DNA of 64,000 nucleotides from CAIYOL01 sp964494805 (GCA_964494805.1 CAZBST010000004.1:124001-188000); one strand, 5' to 3'; numbered from the stretch's first letter, positions 33,267 to 43,136 are shown. Numbers and translations are program-made. Notes: generated from the letters alone by a model not told the origin.

Positions 33267-34141
33267 CGTTTTTTTCTATTCAGCAAAGCGGCCGCCGCGC
33301 GAATATGCTCGGGAGTCGTTCCGCAACAGCCGCCCACAAGGCGTGCGCCTGCCTGCAAACACCTGTTTATGCCCAAAGCAAAAGTCTCAGGCTCCATATC
33401 GAATATTGTTTTGTCTTCAACCAGTTTTGGTTTACCTGCGTTGGGTTGTGCCAGAATCGGCACATCCGTTTCCTCCTTAAGCAAGGATACGACCACAGCC
33501 ATTTGAGACGGGTCAAGGTCACCGCAGTTGGTGCCAATAACATCTGCGCCGGCATCAGTAAGAATTTTTGCACAATCCTCTGTGGAGTTACCCATTATCG
33601 TTCTGCCACCTTTTGTTTCAGTTTTGAATGCTATCGATACAATCACAGGCAGCGGGAAATTACCTTTGCACGCCCGAAGCGCACATATCGCCTCCCTCAA
33701 GTCAAAGATTGTTTCTATGATGAATCCGTCCACGCCTGCCTCGGATAGTATTTCCGCCTGTTCCTTAAAGGTATCGTAGAATTGAGATTCTTTGTATGTC
33801 CCGTACGGTTCAAGCAGTTGGCCGGTTGAGCTGATGTCGCCCAACACATATTGGTCTTCGTTAGCTGCCTGTCTTGCTAATTCAACCCCGGCTCGATTTA
33901 TATCCCGTACCGATACGTCCACATTGTGCGTTTCGATGTAGATGCGATTCATCGTAAGCGTGTTGGTGGTGAGAGCATCACACCCACACCGTGAGTACTC
34001 TTGCTGGATTTCAAGGACAACTTCTGGATTATCGAGGTTGTTGCTGGCCCGGCCCATAAGGCCACGCTTGTCCAACTCAGTTCCTATCGCCCCATCAAGC
34101 AGGATTATCTCCTGATTCTTTAGTAATGATGATAAACTCAT
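33263..34141 (-). CDS. Homocysteine S-methyltransferase family protein
   Basis: 292 residues, resembling the N-terminal homocysteine-binding barrel of MetH or an MmuM/BhmT-type enzyme. Zinc-binding cysteines are visible in IGTNCGDLDP and VGGCCGTTPEHI, and the barrel start is ILLDGAIGTELDKRG. A methyl donor cannot be deduced. The ATG at 34141 (MSLSSLL) is preferred to a TTG at 34168. No cobalamin domain is attached. Confidence 0.88.
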   Translation of the reverse strand: MSLSSLLKNQEIILLDGAIGTELDKRGLMGRASNNLDNPEVVLEIQQEYSRCGCDALTTNTLTMNRIYIETHNVDVSVRDINRAGVELARQAANEDQYVLGDISSTGQLLEPYGTYKESQFYDTFKEQAEILSEAGVDGFIIETIFDLREAICALRACKGNFPLPVIVSIAFKTETKGGRTIMGNSTEDCAKILTDAGADVIGTNCGDLDPSQMAVVVSLLKEETDVPILAQPNAGKPKLVEDKTIFDMEPETFALGINRCLQAGARLVGGCCGTTPEHIRAAAALLNRKKR

Positions 34142-34249
34142 CGTTATTTTTTTGAAATCTTTGTACAAAAACCCTTTTTAATGACCATACAGAAACAGGC
34201 ACGGCATATCAAGATTTATTTATATCTCTTCGGCAATTATAGTTGGTCT

Positions 34250-34278
34250 TTGACGAACGGCTTTTGAGAACCTATAAT
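34250..34278 (+). promoter_or_regulatory. Sigma-70-type promoter of rmuC
   Basis: TTGACG at 34250-34255, a 17-bp spacer and perfect TATAAT at 34273-34278, only about 25 bp before the rmuC ATG at 34304. The leader holds TAGGA and AAAGG as RBS candidates. Confidence 0.7.
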
Positions 34279-34303
34279 CTGAGCAATCTTTTAGGACAAA
34301 AGG

Positions 34304-35341
34304 ATGGAACCAGTTTTAATCATTGTAGTTATTGTTTTGATTGTATTTTTTGTCCTGGCTCTTCTGATTTGGCTTATCAGTACCAACTTCGCCAACAGAA
34401 AAGAAATTGCCGGCCAAGCAGCCGGTATCAGTCTGCTTCAGCAGCAGCTCGAATCGCTAAAAGCCGCTCAGGATAAAACCTCGGAAAATTTGCAAAAGTC
34501 CCTGCAGTCTGGCCAGACCACGCTTACCCAGAGCTTGCAATCCAGTCAGCAGGTATTGAGCTGGCTAAACACTCAAATCGGTGAGCTGCAGGGCACCAAT
34601 AAACAAATGCTCCAGCTTGGAACCGACGTCCGTCGGCTCGAGGATATTTTAAGCTCTCCCAAGCTGCGAGGACAGATGGGCGAGTGGTCGCTCGAAAATC
34701 TCCTTGCACAAATCTTGCCTAAAGATAGTTACAATCTCCAGTACGCCTTCAAAGACAACCAAAAGGTTGATGCTTTGATTCAATTGGCCGACTTTTCGGT
34801 CTCCGTCGATGCCAAATTCCCGCTGCCTGGCTTTGAAAAGATAGTTGTAGTGGAAACAGAGGAGGAAAAAACAAAACTTCGCAGGCAATTCCTCAAAGAC
34901 GTAACCGCTCATATCGATAAGATTGCTGATAATTACATCAGACCCGCAGAAGGCACGCTTGATTTTGCTTTGATGTATATACCAGCCGAGAATATTTATT
35001 ACGAAACAATTGTCAAATACGCAGGCGAAACGCAGGATATTCTGCAATACTGTCTGGATAAAAAGGTAATTCCCGTATCACCGAATCTTTTATATGTGTA
35101 TCTTATGACGGTTGTGATGGGCCTGCACGGTTTGCAGATAGAAAAACAGGCGGCGGAAATCCGCCAAAATCTAAAACGCCTTAACGCCTCTTTCGCCGAT
35201 TTTATCAACAATTGGGATGTACTCGGCAAACATCTTAGAAACGCTTATAGCCAATATGATGAAGGCCACAAGAAACTCGACCGCTTCGGAATACAACTCA
35301 ACCAGATACAGGATGAAAGTGAGGCAGTTAATGGAAACTGA
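34304..35341 (+). CDS. rmuC: DNA recombination protein RmuC
   Basis: 345 residues. One N-terminal membrane helix (IIVVIVLIVFFVLALLIWLI) is followed by a coiled coil (about 40-110) and the RmuC endonuclease-like domain: LSSPKLRGQMGEWSLENLLAQILP, VDAKFPLPGF, FALMYIPAENIYYET and LPKDSYNLQY. The family limits inversion at short inverted repeats in E. coli, which is of interest in a repeat-rich genome. It overlaps the next gene by 11 bp. Confidence 0.92.
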   Translation: MEPVLIIVVIVLIVFFVLALLIWLISTNFANRKEIAGQAAGISLLQQQLESLKAAQDKTSENLQKSLQSGQTTLTQSLQSSQQVLSWLNTQIGELQGTNKQMLQLGTDVRRLEDILSSPKLRGQMGEWSLENLLAQILPKDSYNLQYAFKDNQKVDALIQLADFSVSVDAKFPLPGFEKIVVVETEEEKTKLRRQFLKDVTAHIDKIADNYIRPAEGTLDFALMYIPAENIYYETIVKYAGETQDILQYCLDKKVIPVSPNLLYVYLMTVVMGLHGLQIEKQAAEIRQNLKRLNASFADFINNWDVLGKHLRNAYSQYDEGHKKLDRFGIQLNQIQDESEAVNGN

Positions 35342-35873
35342 AAAAGCAAATAAAAAACCTGTCTTTTCATTTTTAGCTATGGTTTTAGCCGTAGTGGTTT
35401 TCGCTGCTGTTGGCTCCCATCTTTTCAAAAATCGCTCCGCTGACCTCATTGGAACAATGGCCCCACCAATCCGGATAGACGAGTGGATTACGCCCCAGCC
35501 GCCGGACCTCAATGGCCGCGTATATGTCCTTGAATTTTGGGCAACTTGGTGTCCGCCCTGTGTGCAGTCAATCCCTCATACGATTGAGTTAGCAGATAAA
35601 TATAGGGATAAAGCAGTCTCCTTCATAGCTCTTTCTGTTGACAGGTCTTCAGAACCGGTGAAAAAAATGGTCAAGAGCAAGGGCATAACCTATTATGTTG
35701 GTATGGATAATGGTTTATCCGAAAAATATTCCGTTAGAAGCATCCCATCAGCTTTTATAATTGGCCGCAGCGGCCAAGTCGTATGGCAGGGACACCCAAG
35801 GCAATCAGATTTCGAAACCGCCCTCGTCAACGCCTTAAATGCTCCGTCATCAACAGATTCAGGTGCAAAATAA
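35331..35873 (+). CDS. TlpA-like membrane-anchored thioredoxin
   Basis: 180 residues from ATG 35331 (GTGAGG upstream); a longer in-frame ORF begins inside rmuC. One N-terminal membrane helix (FSFLAMVLAVVVFAAVGSHLF), then a thioredoxin fold with WCPPC in LEFWATWCPPCVQSIP, and the cis-proline in RSIPSAFIIG. It acts in the periplasm, probably in disulfide reduction. rmuC stops inside its first codons, so the two are coupled. Confidence 0.9.
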   Translation: METEKANKKPVFSFLAMVLAVVVFAAVGSHLFKNRSADLIGTMAPPIRIDEWITPQPPDLNGRVYVLEFWATWCPPCVQSIPHTIELADKYRDKAVSFIALSVDRSSEPVKKMVKSKGITYYVGMDNGLSEKYSVRSIPSAFIIGRSGQVVWQGHPRQSDFETALVNALNAPSSTDSGAK

Positions 35874-35878
35874 ACAAA

Positions 35879-36640
35879 ATGATTTACGAAGACCTTAAGG
35901 GCAAAAAAGTTTTAATTACCGGCTCCAGCAGTGGCATTGGCCAGGCCACTGCTGTTATGTTCAGTAAGCAGGGTTGTTTCATCGGTGTCCATTACTTTCA
36001 AACCAAAAAAGGTGGCGAAAAAACACTCGAACAGATTAAAAAATACAGCAACGGCGTTCTCCTTCGTGCAGATATGCGGGACGAAAAGCAGGCAACCCAA
36101 ATGGTCGAGCAGTTTGCCGAAATGGCCGGTGGCATCGATATCCTCGTCAATAATGCCGGCTCGCTTATCGACCGTCAGCCCTTCGAAACCGCAACTCTCG
36201 ATTACCACGAAGACGTATACGCTACCAATGTCCGCAGTATCTTTCTTGCGACAAGGGCCGCTTTGCCGTATCTGAAAAAGACCAAAGGCAATATCGTAAA
36301 CGTCGGCTCAATCGCTGGCCATCACGGCGGAGGAGACGGCTCCGGCATCTACGCTGGGGCAAAAGCCGCCGTCGCAACCGAGACTATCGCTATGGCCAAG
36401 GAATTCGCCAAATATGGCATCAGGGTAAATAGCGTAATTCCCGGCCTTATTGAAACAAGATTCCACGAAAGGTTCAGCAGCCCGGAACGCAAAAAAGCAG
36501 TCGCTCAGCGAACCCCTCTCGGAAGAAATGGCACCGCGGAAGACGTCGCCAAAGCAGTATTGTTCCTCGCAAGCGATGCCGCCGCATTTATCACAGGCGA
36601 ATATATTGCTGTAAATGGCGGCTTATATATGAGGGCCTGA
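35879..36640 (+). CDS. Short-chain dehydrogenase/reductase (FabG-like)
   Basis: 253 residues from ATG 35879. Rossmann motif TGSSSGIGQA, NNAG at about residue 86, active-site Ser in VNVGSIAGHH, YAGAK (YxxxK), and the C-terminal FLASDAAAFITGEYIAVNGG. Substrate cannot be named; FabG-like 3-oxoacyl-ACP reductase and sugar dehydrogenases share this pattern. It starts 5 bp after the thioredoxin gene. Confidence 0.88.
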   Translation: MIYEDLKGKKVLITGSSSGIGQATAVMFSKQGCFIGVHYFQTKKGGEKTLEQIKKYSNGVLLRADMRDEKQATQMVEQFAEMAGGIDILVNNAGSLIDRQPFETATLDYHEDVYATNVRSIFLATRAALPYLKKTKGNIVNVGSIAGHHGGGDGSGIYAGAKAAVATETIAMAKEFAKYGIRVNSVIPGLIETRFHERFSSPERKKAVAQRTPLGRNGTAEDVAKAVLFLASDAAAFITGEYIAVNGGLYMRA

Positions 36641-36667
36641 AAAACATCTTGCATTTTGTGTCATTTT

Positions 36668-36696
36668 TTGTTATAAGGGTCTCTTTGTTATATAAC
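36668..36696 (+). promoter_or_regulatory. Possible promoter of recJ
   Basis: TTGTTA at 36668-36673, a 17-bp spacer and TATAAC at 36691-36696, 35 bp before the recJ start at 36731. Weak -35 match. Confidence 0.45.
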
Positions 36697-36730
36697 ATAT
36701 CAGAAAAATAAAGAACGAAACGGACTCTAA

Positions 36731-38566
36731 ATGCAACCTTACGCACGGATGCAGACAAGCCGCGGCCGAACTTGCAAAACATCGCAAATCGAGCCACTCA
36801 TAAAAAGCAGTAAAGCACGCTCCGCAGCCCCACAAAAACAATGGGTAATTCGGCCGCCACATCCTGATGCCGACGAACTTGCCAAATCACTGAAGGTCTC
36901 GCCTCTTTTGGCACAGGTTTTAATCAATCGCGGAATAACTGATGTCCGAACCGGTTCTGTTTTTCTAAGGCCGAAATTGAATGAGCTTATCAGCCCGGAG
37001 CTGATGCCGGGTGTCAAACTAGCCGTCAGCCGAATAAAACAGGCCGTCAAAGGCAGGGAAAGAATCACCATTTATGGCGACTATGATGTGGACGGCATTA
37101 CAGGTGCCGCAATTCTCTGGCAGATTCTGACGTTGCTCGGTGCCGATGTAAATTATTATGTCCCACACCGTATCGATGAAGGTTACGGTCTAAACGAAGA
37201 AGCTGTCCAGACACTGGCGCAAACCGGCACCAAACTTTTAGTCACCGTTGATTGCGGTATCACCGCAGTTAAATCAGCCCAGCTGGCCGGCCGATTAGGC
37301 CTCGACCTGATAATAACCGACCATCACCCCCCTGACTCCGAATTGCCAAAGGCCGTCGCCGTTGTTCATCCTGCGCTGGACAAATCTTACCCCAACCAGG
37401 ACTCATCCGGCTCAATGGTCGCCTTTAAGTTGGCCTGGGCAATAGCTAATGAATTCACCGCCTCGCAAAATGGAAAACTCGAGCCGAAGCTGCGCGAGTT
37501 CATGCTCAATGCAACTTCACTGGCGGCTATGGGCACCATTGCCGATATTATGGACCTGCGGGGTGAAAACAGGATTCTAACAAGCTACGGACTCAAATCC
37601 TTACCGCAGTGCAAACTCTCCGGCATCCAGGCCCTCATTGAGTCGGCAGGCCTGACGGGACAGGGGCTTGATAGTTTTCGCATCGGTTTTCACCTTGCGC
37701 CAATGCTTAATGCTGCCGGCAGGATGGGGCACGCACGATTGGCCGTGGAGCTTTTAATAAACGATAGTCCCGTTCGCTCGATGGAAATAGCCCAATATCT
37801 CAAAGAACAAAACGACCAGCGACGCCGATGTGAGCGAAAGATATTTGAGCAGGCCCGTGAAAAAATAGTTGAGCAAGGCCTCGATCATCCAGACCAGGCC
37901 AGCTTTGTCCTCGCAGGCTGCTCCTGGCACACCGGCGTAATAGGCATAGTAGCATCGAGAATTGTCGACGTTTACCATCGTCCGACGATTATGATTAACA
38001 CAGGAAGCGCCGAAAACGGCATTGCTCAAGGTTCTGCTCGCTCGATAGATGGCTTCTGTTTGCTCAGTGCGATCAGGGCCTGCTCACACCATTTGGTTAA
38101 TTTCGGCGGCCACAAAATGGCTGCTGGCATAACCATCGAAACCGAAAAGATTAACCGGTTCGCAGCCGATTTCGAGGCCTACGCAAAACAGCACCTTACC
38201 CAAAATGATTGTGTTGCTAAACTCCATATAGATGCCGCAGCGCCATTGAGCGAATTTAGAAAAGAAACCGTTGCCGAACTGCAGATGCTCGGCCCATTTG
38301 GCCAGGGCAATCCCAGCCCTCTCTTCGCAACAAAAGGTGTTCATCTTGCCTCTCTGCCGAAAATTTGCGGCGCAAGGGGTAACCATTTGCAGCTTGCAAT
38401 AACAGACAATACAAATGCCGTCCGCTGTATCGGTTTCGGGATGGGAAAATTAGAAAAAAAATTACTCGAACACGAGTTCTTCGACGTCGCTTATCAGCCG
38501 CAGCTCAATACCTATAACGGCTCCTGCAACGTCGAGTTCGTCCTCGCCGATGTCCGGTTTGAATAG
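36731..38566 (+). CDS. recJ: Single-stranded-DNA-specific exonuclease RecJ
   Basis: 611 residues. DHH-type 5'-3' exonuclease used in recombination and repair. Metal-binding motifs: RITIYGDYDVDGITGAA (DYDVDG), VTVDCGI and ITDHHPPDSELP (DHH). DHHA1 motif near the C-terminus: HLVNFGGHKMAAGITI (GGHKMAAG). Other core motifs include AMLNAAGRMGH and ASRIVDVYHRPT. The first 40 residues are basic and unlike the family, so an internal start is possible (none is obviously better). The C-terminal OB domain is present. Confidence 0.94.
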   Translation: MQPYARMQTSRGRTCKTSQIEPLIKSSKARSAAPQKQWVIRPPHPDADELAKSLKVSPLLAQVLINRGITDVRTGSVFLRPKLNELISPELMPGVKLAVSRIKQAVKGRERITIYGDYDVDGITGAAILWQILTLLGADVNYYVPHRIDEGYGLNEEAVQTLAQTGTKLLVTVDCGITAVKSAQLAGRLGLDLIITDHHPPDSELPKAVAVVHPALDKSYPNQDSSGSMVAFKLAWAIANEFTASQNGKLEPKLREFMLNATSLAAMGTIADIMDLRGENRILTSYGLKSLPQCKLSGIQALIESAGLTGQGLDSFRIGFHLAPMLNAAGRMGHARLAVELLINDSPVRSMEIAQYLKEQNDQRRRCERKIFEQAREKIVEQGLDHPDQASFVLAGCSWHTGVIGIVASRIVDVYHRPTIMINTGSAENGIAQGSARSIDGFCLLSAIRACSHHLVNFGGHKMAAGITIETEKINRFAADFEAYAKQHLTQNDCVAKLHIDAAAPLSEFRKETVAELQMLGPFGQGNPSPLFATKGVHLASLPKICGARGNHLQLAITDNTNAVRCIGFGMGKLEKKLLEHEFFDVAYQPQLNTYNGSCNVEFVLADVRFE

Positions 38567-38586
38567 CAGTTTTATAGTAAGCAATG

Positions 38587-38628
38587 ACCGGTTAAATAGT
38601 CACCAATTACCAATCACCGGTTACCATC
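38587..38628. repeat. Micro-repeat (ACCGGTTAC type) between recJ and the transglutaminase gene
   Basis: GACCGGTTAAATAGTCACC, then CAATTACCAATCACCGG and TTACC, a low-complexity mosaic of the short words ACCGGTTACC, CAATTACC and AGTCACC. It resembles 42401-42429 in murF. The stop codon of the minus-strand transglutaminase gene lies inside it. Confidence 0.6.
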
Positions 38629-40092
38629 TTTTATGACAACCTTGTCGATTTTGAACCGGCCTAAAGTAGCTACCAAATTAAGAAAGTCTGCCGGGTCACC
38701 ATTGCCTATAGCTAATGCGATATGACCCGCATCAAAACCCTTCGGCGTTCTTGTGGCGTCGAGTCCAATCCACTTGTCACCTATATATGCCTCTACCCAC
38801 ATATGACCGCCAAACACGTTTTCTCGGCCGCCGAAGGTCTTCACATAAACAAGACCTGAAACTACCCTTGCTGGTATCCCGATTGCGCGGCACATCGACG
38901 CTGTTAGCACCGCAAACTCGGTGCAGTCACCAACTTTGCTGGCTGCAACTTCTGCTGCTGTCGCATAACCAACCGACAGACTCCTGTTCTCGATATATTT
39001 AGACACAAACGCTTCAATCTTCTTGACGGCCTCTGCCGCGTCTTTGGTCTCGCCCACCGCGCGTTTGGCGAGCTCGATTATGTCATTGTAATCGCTCTGC
39101 ACAAATCTTGTGGGCTTCATTGCCTCTAATGCGTTGCTGTCCTTGCCTTTGTATGGAAACTTTACCCCTACCGGCGCAGCAACAGGCTGGACAGTCACGA
39201 CTGCTTCGCCTTCCTTCAGTTCCACGCTTTGGTTGTCGCTGGACGGTATCACCAGTTTCGTCTCCGGGTTGCTCAGCTTAAGGTAGTAGGTAACCGATTT
39301 AGCGGATTCAATATTATTTAACGGCTCTGGGCTGGCTAAAAACATCTTGTCAACCAATTCCAGAACATCGTTCTCACCTAATGCGAACTCCTTGGTGCAG
39401 GCGATCATCTCCATTTGCTGTGTCCCGATCATTGGCGTAATGCTTTTTTTGGTATTGCCATTTTCGTCAACATAACTGGTGCTGACAATCTCGCTTCCAG
39501 TTGGTGTCTTAAAGGTAGTCTTAACCTCCGTCAAAGCCACAACACGTCCCAGCAGGTCAACATTTTGTTTCGGCCCAATATGTATTTTAACTTCGATAGG
39601 CTGCGCGTTGCCAACATTGAATATCTTGGTGCTATATTCTAAACCTTCCTTAAAACCTTTCTCAAGCTGCAGCAAACGCAGGCCCTCATCCATCACCGCG
39701 CCGCTTGGCCATCCAAACGACGTCTTTTGCTCGTGTCCCATCGATATAGCCGTCACATTCACTATCCAAAGCTCATCCACTACCCCGGAGATGCTTGCTG
39801 TCATTTTACCGAGGTTTTGCACAACCTTAAAACCTAATGGCTTGCCTTCGGTCGTTTCAATGTTGGTTTCCGTCATATTCATTTTTACTGGTTCATTGGC
39901 TCGGCTAACCATCATGCTCGTCTCTTGGGTGGTGGTCACTTTCCCTTCGGCCACAACACGGCTTCGTATTGCATGGCCGATTTTCTTGCCCTCCGTAAAC
40001 ACGGCATAATACTCGGGTTCCTCCGACTTAGCATTGTTCACGCCGGCTGCTGCTAATATTAAGCAAACAGCAAAAACATGCCGAATTTTCAT
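38614..40092 (-). CDS. Secreted transglutaminase-like (papain-fold) protein
   Basis: 492 residues. A signal peptide (about 1-24) is followed by a long domain of unknown role (26-300). The C-terminal transglutaminase core has Cys in VGDCTEFAVLTASMCRAIGIPARVV (near 386), His in GHMWVEAYIGDKW (near 429) and Asp in LDATR. The family acts as a protease or cross-linking enzyme. It ends in a repeat (DGNR stop). Convergent with recJ. Confidence 0.85.
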   Translation of the reverse strand: MKIRHVFAVCLILAAAGVNNAKSEEPEYYAVFTEGKKIGHAIRSRVVAEGKVTTTQETSMMVSRANEPVKMNMTETNIETTEGKPLGFKVVQNLGKMTASISGVVDELWIVNVTAISMGHEQKTSFGWPSGAVMDEGLRLLQLEKGFKEGLEYSTKIFNVGNAQPIEVKIHIGPKQNVDLLGRVVALTEVKTTFKTPTGSEIVSTSYVDENGNTKKSITPMIGTQQMEMIACTKEFALGENDVLELVDKMFLASPEPLNNIESAKSVTYYLKLSNPETKLVIPSSDNQSVELKEGEAVVTVQPVAAPVGVKFPYKGKDSNALEAMKPTRFVQSDYNDIIELAKRAVGETKDAAEAVKKIEAFVSKYIENRSLSVGYATAAEVAASKVGDCTEFAVLTASMCRAIGIPARVVSGLVYVKTFGGRENVFGGHMWVEAYIGDKWIGLDATRTPKGFDAGHIALAIGNGDPADFLNLVATLGRFKIDKVVIKDGNR

Positions 40093-40225
40093 AATTCAAC
40101 CCCTTTCATTTTTCCCGAATTTCAAAAAAACGCTCCTAACCATTATAAACATAAAGCTTTGAATTTTCATCGCAATTTTTTCTCCGTTGGCTAAAATATA
40201 TCAGAATTCCTTGTAACATAACGTT

Positions 40226-41695
40226 ATGATTTTTGATGAGCTGATAAAACTCGTTTCTTCAGATAAGGCGCCCGGTATTCGCATTGATTCGCGTCTTGTC
40301 AAAGCTGGCGATATTTTTGTGGCTGTTGAAGGGACAGTTTTTGATGGCCACGACTTTATTAACCAGGCCATTGTAAATGGTGCTAAATATATCGTTTGCC
40401 AAGACAAAGGACAGTGGACGGGCCACGGGCCACGAGCCGTGGGCCACGAGGTTATAGTCGTTGATAATTCTTCGAAAGCGGCTGCGATTCTGGCACAAGC
40501 GAGTATGGGTAATCCCTCTTCAAAATTGACCAATATCGCTGTAACCGGAACTAATGGAAAGACCACCGTTGCTTTTCTTGTCCGCTCTTGTATGCAAATC
40601 GCTGGCCAAAAGTGTGGCCTTATCGGTACAATCTTCTATGACACAGGCACAGCGAGCTTCGAAGCACCCCTGACAACCCCTGACTGCCTGACCATCGCCG
40701 AAAAACAATCGCAAATGCTAAAGGCCGGCTCAAAATATATGGTCATCGAAGCCAGCAGTCATGCCCTTGCCCAAAATCGACTGGCGGCCATTGATTTTAA
40801 GGCCGCCGCATTTACTAACCTCACCGGCGACCATCTCGATTATCACAAAACCAAAGAAGAATATCTTACAGCCAAAACAAAACTTTTTACTGCTCTTTCG
40901 CCCGATGCTGTTGCCGTATTGAACAAACAATCCCCGGAAGCCGAACTCATCGCCCAAAAGACAAAGGCAAAAGTTTTACGGTATGCCGTTGATGCTCCTG
41001 CCGATATCAGCGCCCATATTGAATCAATGGATACAAATGAAACGACATTCGTTTTAAAATATTACGAGTCACGAACCACGAGCCACCAGTCACGAGTAAG
41101 TACCCCTCTGCTGGGTCTGCATAATGTCAGCAACCACTTGGCGGCGGCAGGACTATGCCTCGCAGTAGGATTCGATTTGGAGACGATAGCAACCGGCCTT
41201 TCAGCTCTACAGGGTGCGCCGGGCCGATTGGAGAAAGTCAGTTGGAACGGTGATTTTACTGTTCTGGTTGATTATGCACATACCGACGACGCCTTAAAAA
41301 ATGTCCTCTCAACATTAAAGCCTCTCTGCAAAGGTAAACTAATGGTCGTTTTCGGCTGTGGTGGCGACAGGGACAGGACCAAACGACCGCGAATGGCTAA
41401 GGTCACTGAACAATTAGCAGACTTTGTAATCGTAACCAGCGATAATCCCCGCACCGAAAAACCGATGGATATAATAAATGAAATCGTTTCCGGTTTCAAA
41501 AATCCCCGCTCACCGAAAATTACTGTTGAACCCGACAGAAAGAAAGCCATTGCCTTGGCTGTAAAAACCGCCCAAAAAAATGACATCATATTGATAGCTG
41601 GCAAAGGCCACGAAAACTATCAAATCATTGGTAAACAAAAATTCCCATTTAGCGACAAGATAGTAGCACTGGAACACCTGGCAGAAAGAAAATGA
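40226..41695 (+). CDS. murE: UDP-MurNAc-tripeptide synthetase (meso-DAP-type)
   Basis: 489 residues. It adds the third amino acid to UDP-MurNAc-dipeptide. ATP-binding TGTNGKTTVAFLV, carbamylated-Lys region, HLDYHKTKEEYLTAK, and DNPR in VTSDNPRTEKP, which indicates meso-diaminopimelate as substrate. C-terminal IAGKGHENYQ. Two stretches unlike the family are encoded by low-complexity repeat DNA (about residues 65-76 WTGHGPRAVGHE, and 280-291 YESRTTSHQSRV). It overlaps murF by 4 bp. Confidence 0.94.
   Translation: MIFDELIKLVSSDKAPGIRIDSRLVKAGDIFVAVEGTVFDGHDFINQAIVNGAKYIVCQDKGQWTGHGPRAVGHEVIVVDNSSKAAAILAQASMGNPSSKLTNIAVTGTNGKTTVAFLVRSCMQIAGQKCGLIGTIFYDTGTASFEAPLTTPDCLTIAEKQSQMLKAGSKYMVIEASSHALAQNRLAAIDFKAAAFTNLTGDHLDYHKTKEEYLTAKTKLFTALSPDAVAVLNKQSPEAELIAQKTKAKVLRYAVDAPADISAHIESMDTNETTFVLKYYESRTTSHQSRVSTPLLGLHNVSNHLAAAGLCLAVGFDLETIATGLSALQGAPGRLEKVSWNGDFTVLVDYAHTDDALKNVLSTLKPLCKGKLMVVFGCGGDRDRTKRPRMAKVTEQLADFVIVTSDNPRTEKPMDIINEIVSGFKNPRSPKITVEPDRKKAIALAVKTAQKNDIILIAGKGHENYQIIGKQKFPFSDKIVALEHLAERK
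40418..40451. repeat. In-frame micro-repeat inside murE (first)
   Basis: GGGCCACGGGCCACGAGCCG, then TGGGCCACGAGG: several copies of the word (G)GCCACGAG/GGCCACGGG, partly palindromic, read in frame as about 12 residues between the family strands IVCQDKG and VIVVDNS. No frameshift occurs. Confidence 0.7.
41063..41098. repeat. In-frame micro-repeat inside murE (second)
   Basis: Words ACGAGTCACGA, ACCACGAGCCACC and AGTCACGAGTAA in tandem mosaic, read in frame as YESRTTSHQSRVS. It lies between the last strand of the N-terminal part and the conserved LLGLHNVSNHLAA. Confidence 0.7.
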
Positions 41696-43089
41696 TAAAA
41701 TTCTCAATCAAAGACCTCACCCGCATAATAAAAGCCAACCTTGTGGAGGATTCGAGCCGTGCTCTGCGGGCCGCCGGTCACGGTTCCTTCATAGGCGTAA
41801 GCACCGACTCGCGAACTATCAAGACCGGTGATTGTTTCTTCGCTATCGCCGGTGATAATTTCGACGGCCACAATTATATTGATGACGCCTTCGCCAAAGG
41901 CGCCGTTTGCGCCGTCGTCAGCAGAGATATTAATTCCCCCGGCAATTGCTTGTTGAAGGTGACCGATACCATAAAAGCTCTCGGTGCCTTCGCTGCCGAA
42001 TTTCGTCGATTGATGAACTTCGAGGTAGTTGCCATCACCGGCTCCATCGGCAAGACCACTGTTCGACAAATCGTCCATCACGTCTTAAGTCAGCACCATC
42101 GTGTGTATCAATCGCCGAAGAATTTCAATAATCAAATCGGTCTGCCTCTGACGCTTCTTGGTGCCGGCCCAAAACACGAAATTGTCATCACTGAGTTGGG
42201 CACCAACCACCCCGGCGAAATTGCGTACCTCACCGCAATCGCCCAGCCGGATATCGCAATTGTAATCAATGTATGCCCCGCTCACTTGGAAGGTTTCGGC
42301 GACCTCGATGCTATCACAAAGGAAAAGCTGTCCATTTCACAGGGATTTCGGCCCAATGGTGTTTTCATAATCAACGCCGATTTGGTTAAAAGGCTGAATA
42401 ATTACCAATTACCGGTTACCAGTCACCAAATCCTGACCTTCGGAAAGACAGACGGCTGCGACTTCCGCGTCCAAAACATCTCCTTCGACGGCCCAGCCAG
42501 CCGATTTACCATCGACGGAGTAGAAATCCTTCTGCCGCTGGCTGGCCCCGGAAACGTCGAAAATGCACTCGCCGCCTGGGCTGTTTGCAGCCAATTTGGC
42601 ATAACTATTGGTGATTTTGCACAAGCGGTAAAAACCCTGTCAGCTATTCCTATGCGGGCCGAATTGTTGCAAATTGGAACGCTGACGGTATTAAATGATT
42701 GTTATAATGCCAACCCTGCCTCGATGAAAAATGCCCTCGATATATTAGCCAACCTTATCCTAAAAGAAAAACGCCGAGCGGTTTTTATCTGTGGTGATAT
42801 GGCTGAACTGGGTCGATATACGCAGGATTTACACGCCGAGTTGGGATCTGCCGTTGCGCACGCCGAAGTCCGGCTCTTGCTTACCGTCGGCGAATCCGCC
42901 AAAGTCGTCGTTGAGACCGCAAAAAACACCGCCAAATACGATTTGCAGGCAGAATCTTTCACAGATGCCCTTTCAGCTTGCAATAATCTCAAAAAATTCA
43001 TAAAAAATTACGATATAGTATTGGTCAAAGGCTCCAGAATTAACAAGCTGGAATTGACCGTCGAAAAATTAAAAGAGCTTTTTGCGTAA
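41692..43089 (+). CDS. murF: UDP-MurNAc-tripeptide D-Ala-D-Ala ligase
   Basis: 465 residues. Last cytoplasmic Mur ligase, adding D-Ala-D-Ala. The P-loop is AITGSIGKTTVRQIV. The family motif NFNNQIGLPLTLLG is intact, as are GTNHPGEIAYL, CPAHLEGFG and NDCYNANPASMKNALDIL. A repeat-encoded segment NNYQLPVTSHQ (about residues 239-249) interrupts the region before ILTFG. The start overlaps murE by 4 bp and mraY follows. Confidence 0.94.
   Translation: MIKFSIKDLTRIIKANLVEDSSRALRAAGHGSFIGVSTDSRTIKTGDCFFAIAGDNFDGHNYIDDAFAKGAVCAVVSRDINSPGNCLLKVTDTIKALGAFAAEFRRLMNFEVVAITGSIGKTTVRQIVHHVLSQHHRVYQSPKNFNNQIGLPLTLLGAGPKHEIVITELGTNHPGEIAYLTAIAQPDIAIVINVCPAHLEGFGDLDAITKEKLSISQGFRPNGVFIINADLVKRLNNYQLPVTSHQILTFGKTDGCDFRVQNISFDGPASRFTIDGVEILLPLAGPGNVENALAAWAVCSQFGITIGDFAQAVKTLSAIPMRAELLQIGTLTVLNDCYNANPASMKNALDILANLILKEKRRAVFICGDMAELGRYTQDLHAELGSAVAHAEVRLLLTVGESAKVVVETAKNTAKYDLQAESFTDALSACNNLKKFIKNYDIVLVKGSRINKLELTVEKLKELFA
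42401..42429. repeat. In-frame micro-repeat inside murF
   Basis: ATTACCAATTACCGGTTACC followed by AGTCACCAA, the same words as at 38587-38628, read in frame as NYQLPVTSHQ. Together with the two insertions in murE it shows that repeats have spread inside genes. Confidence 0.7.
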
Positions 43090-43136
43090 CTCGATGCTGG
43101 ATGCCGTTTGAGTCTGGTCGTAAAAGACGGTAAAAT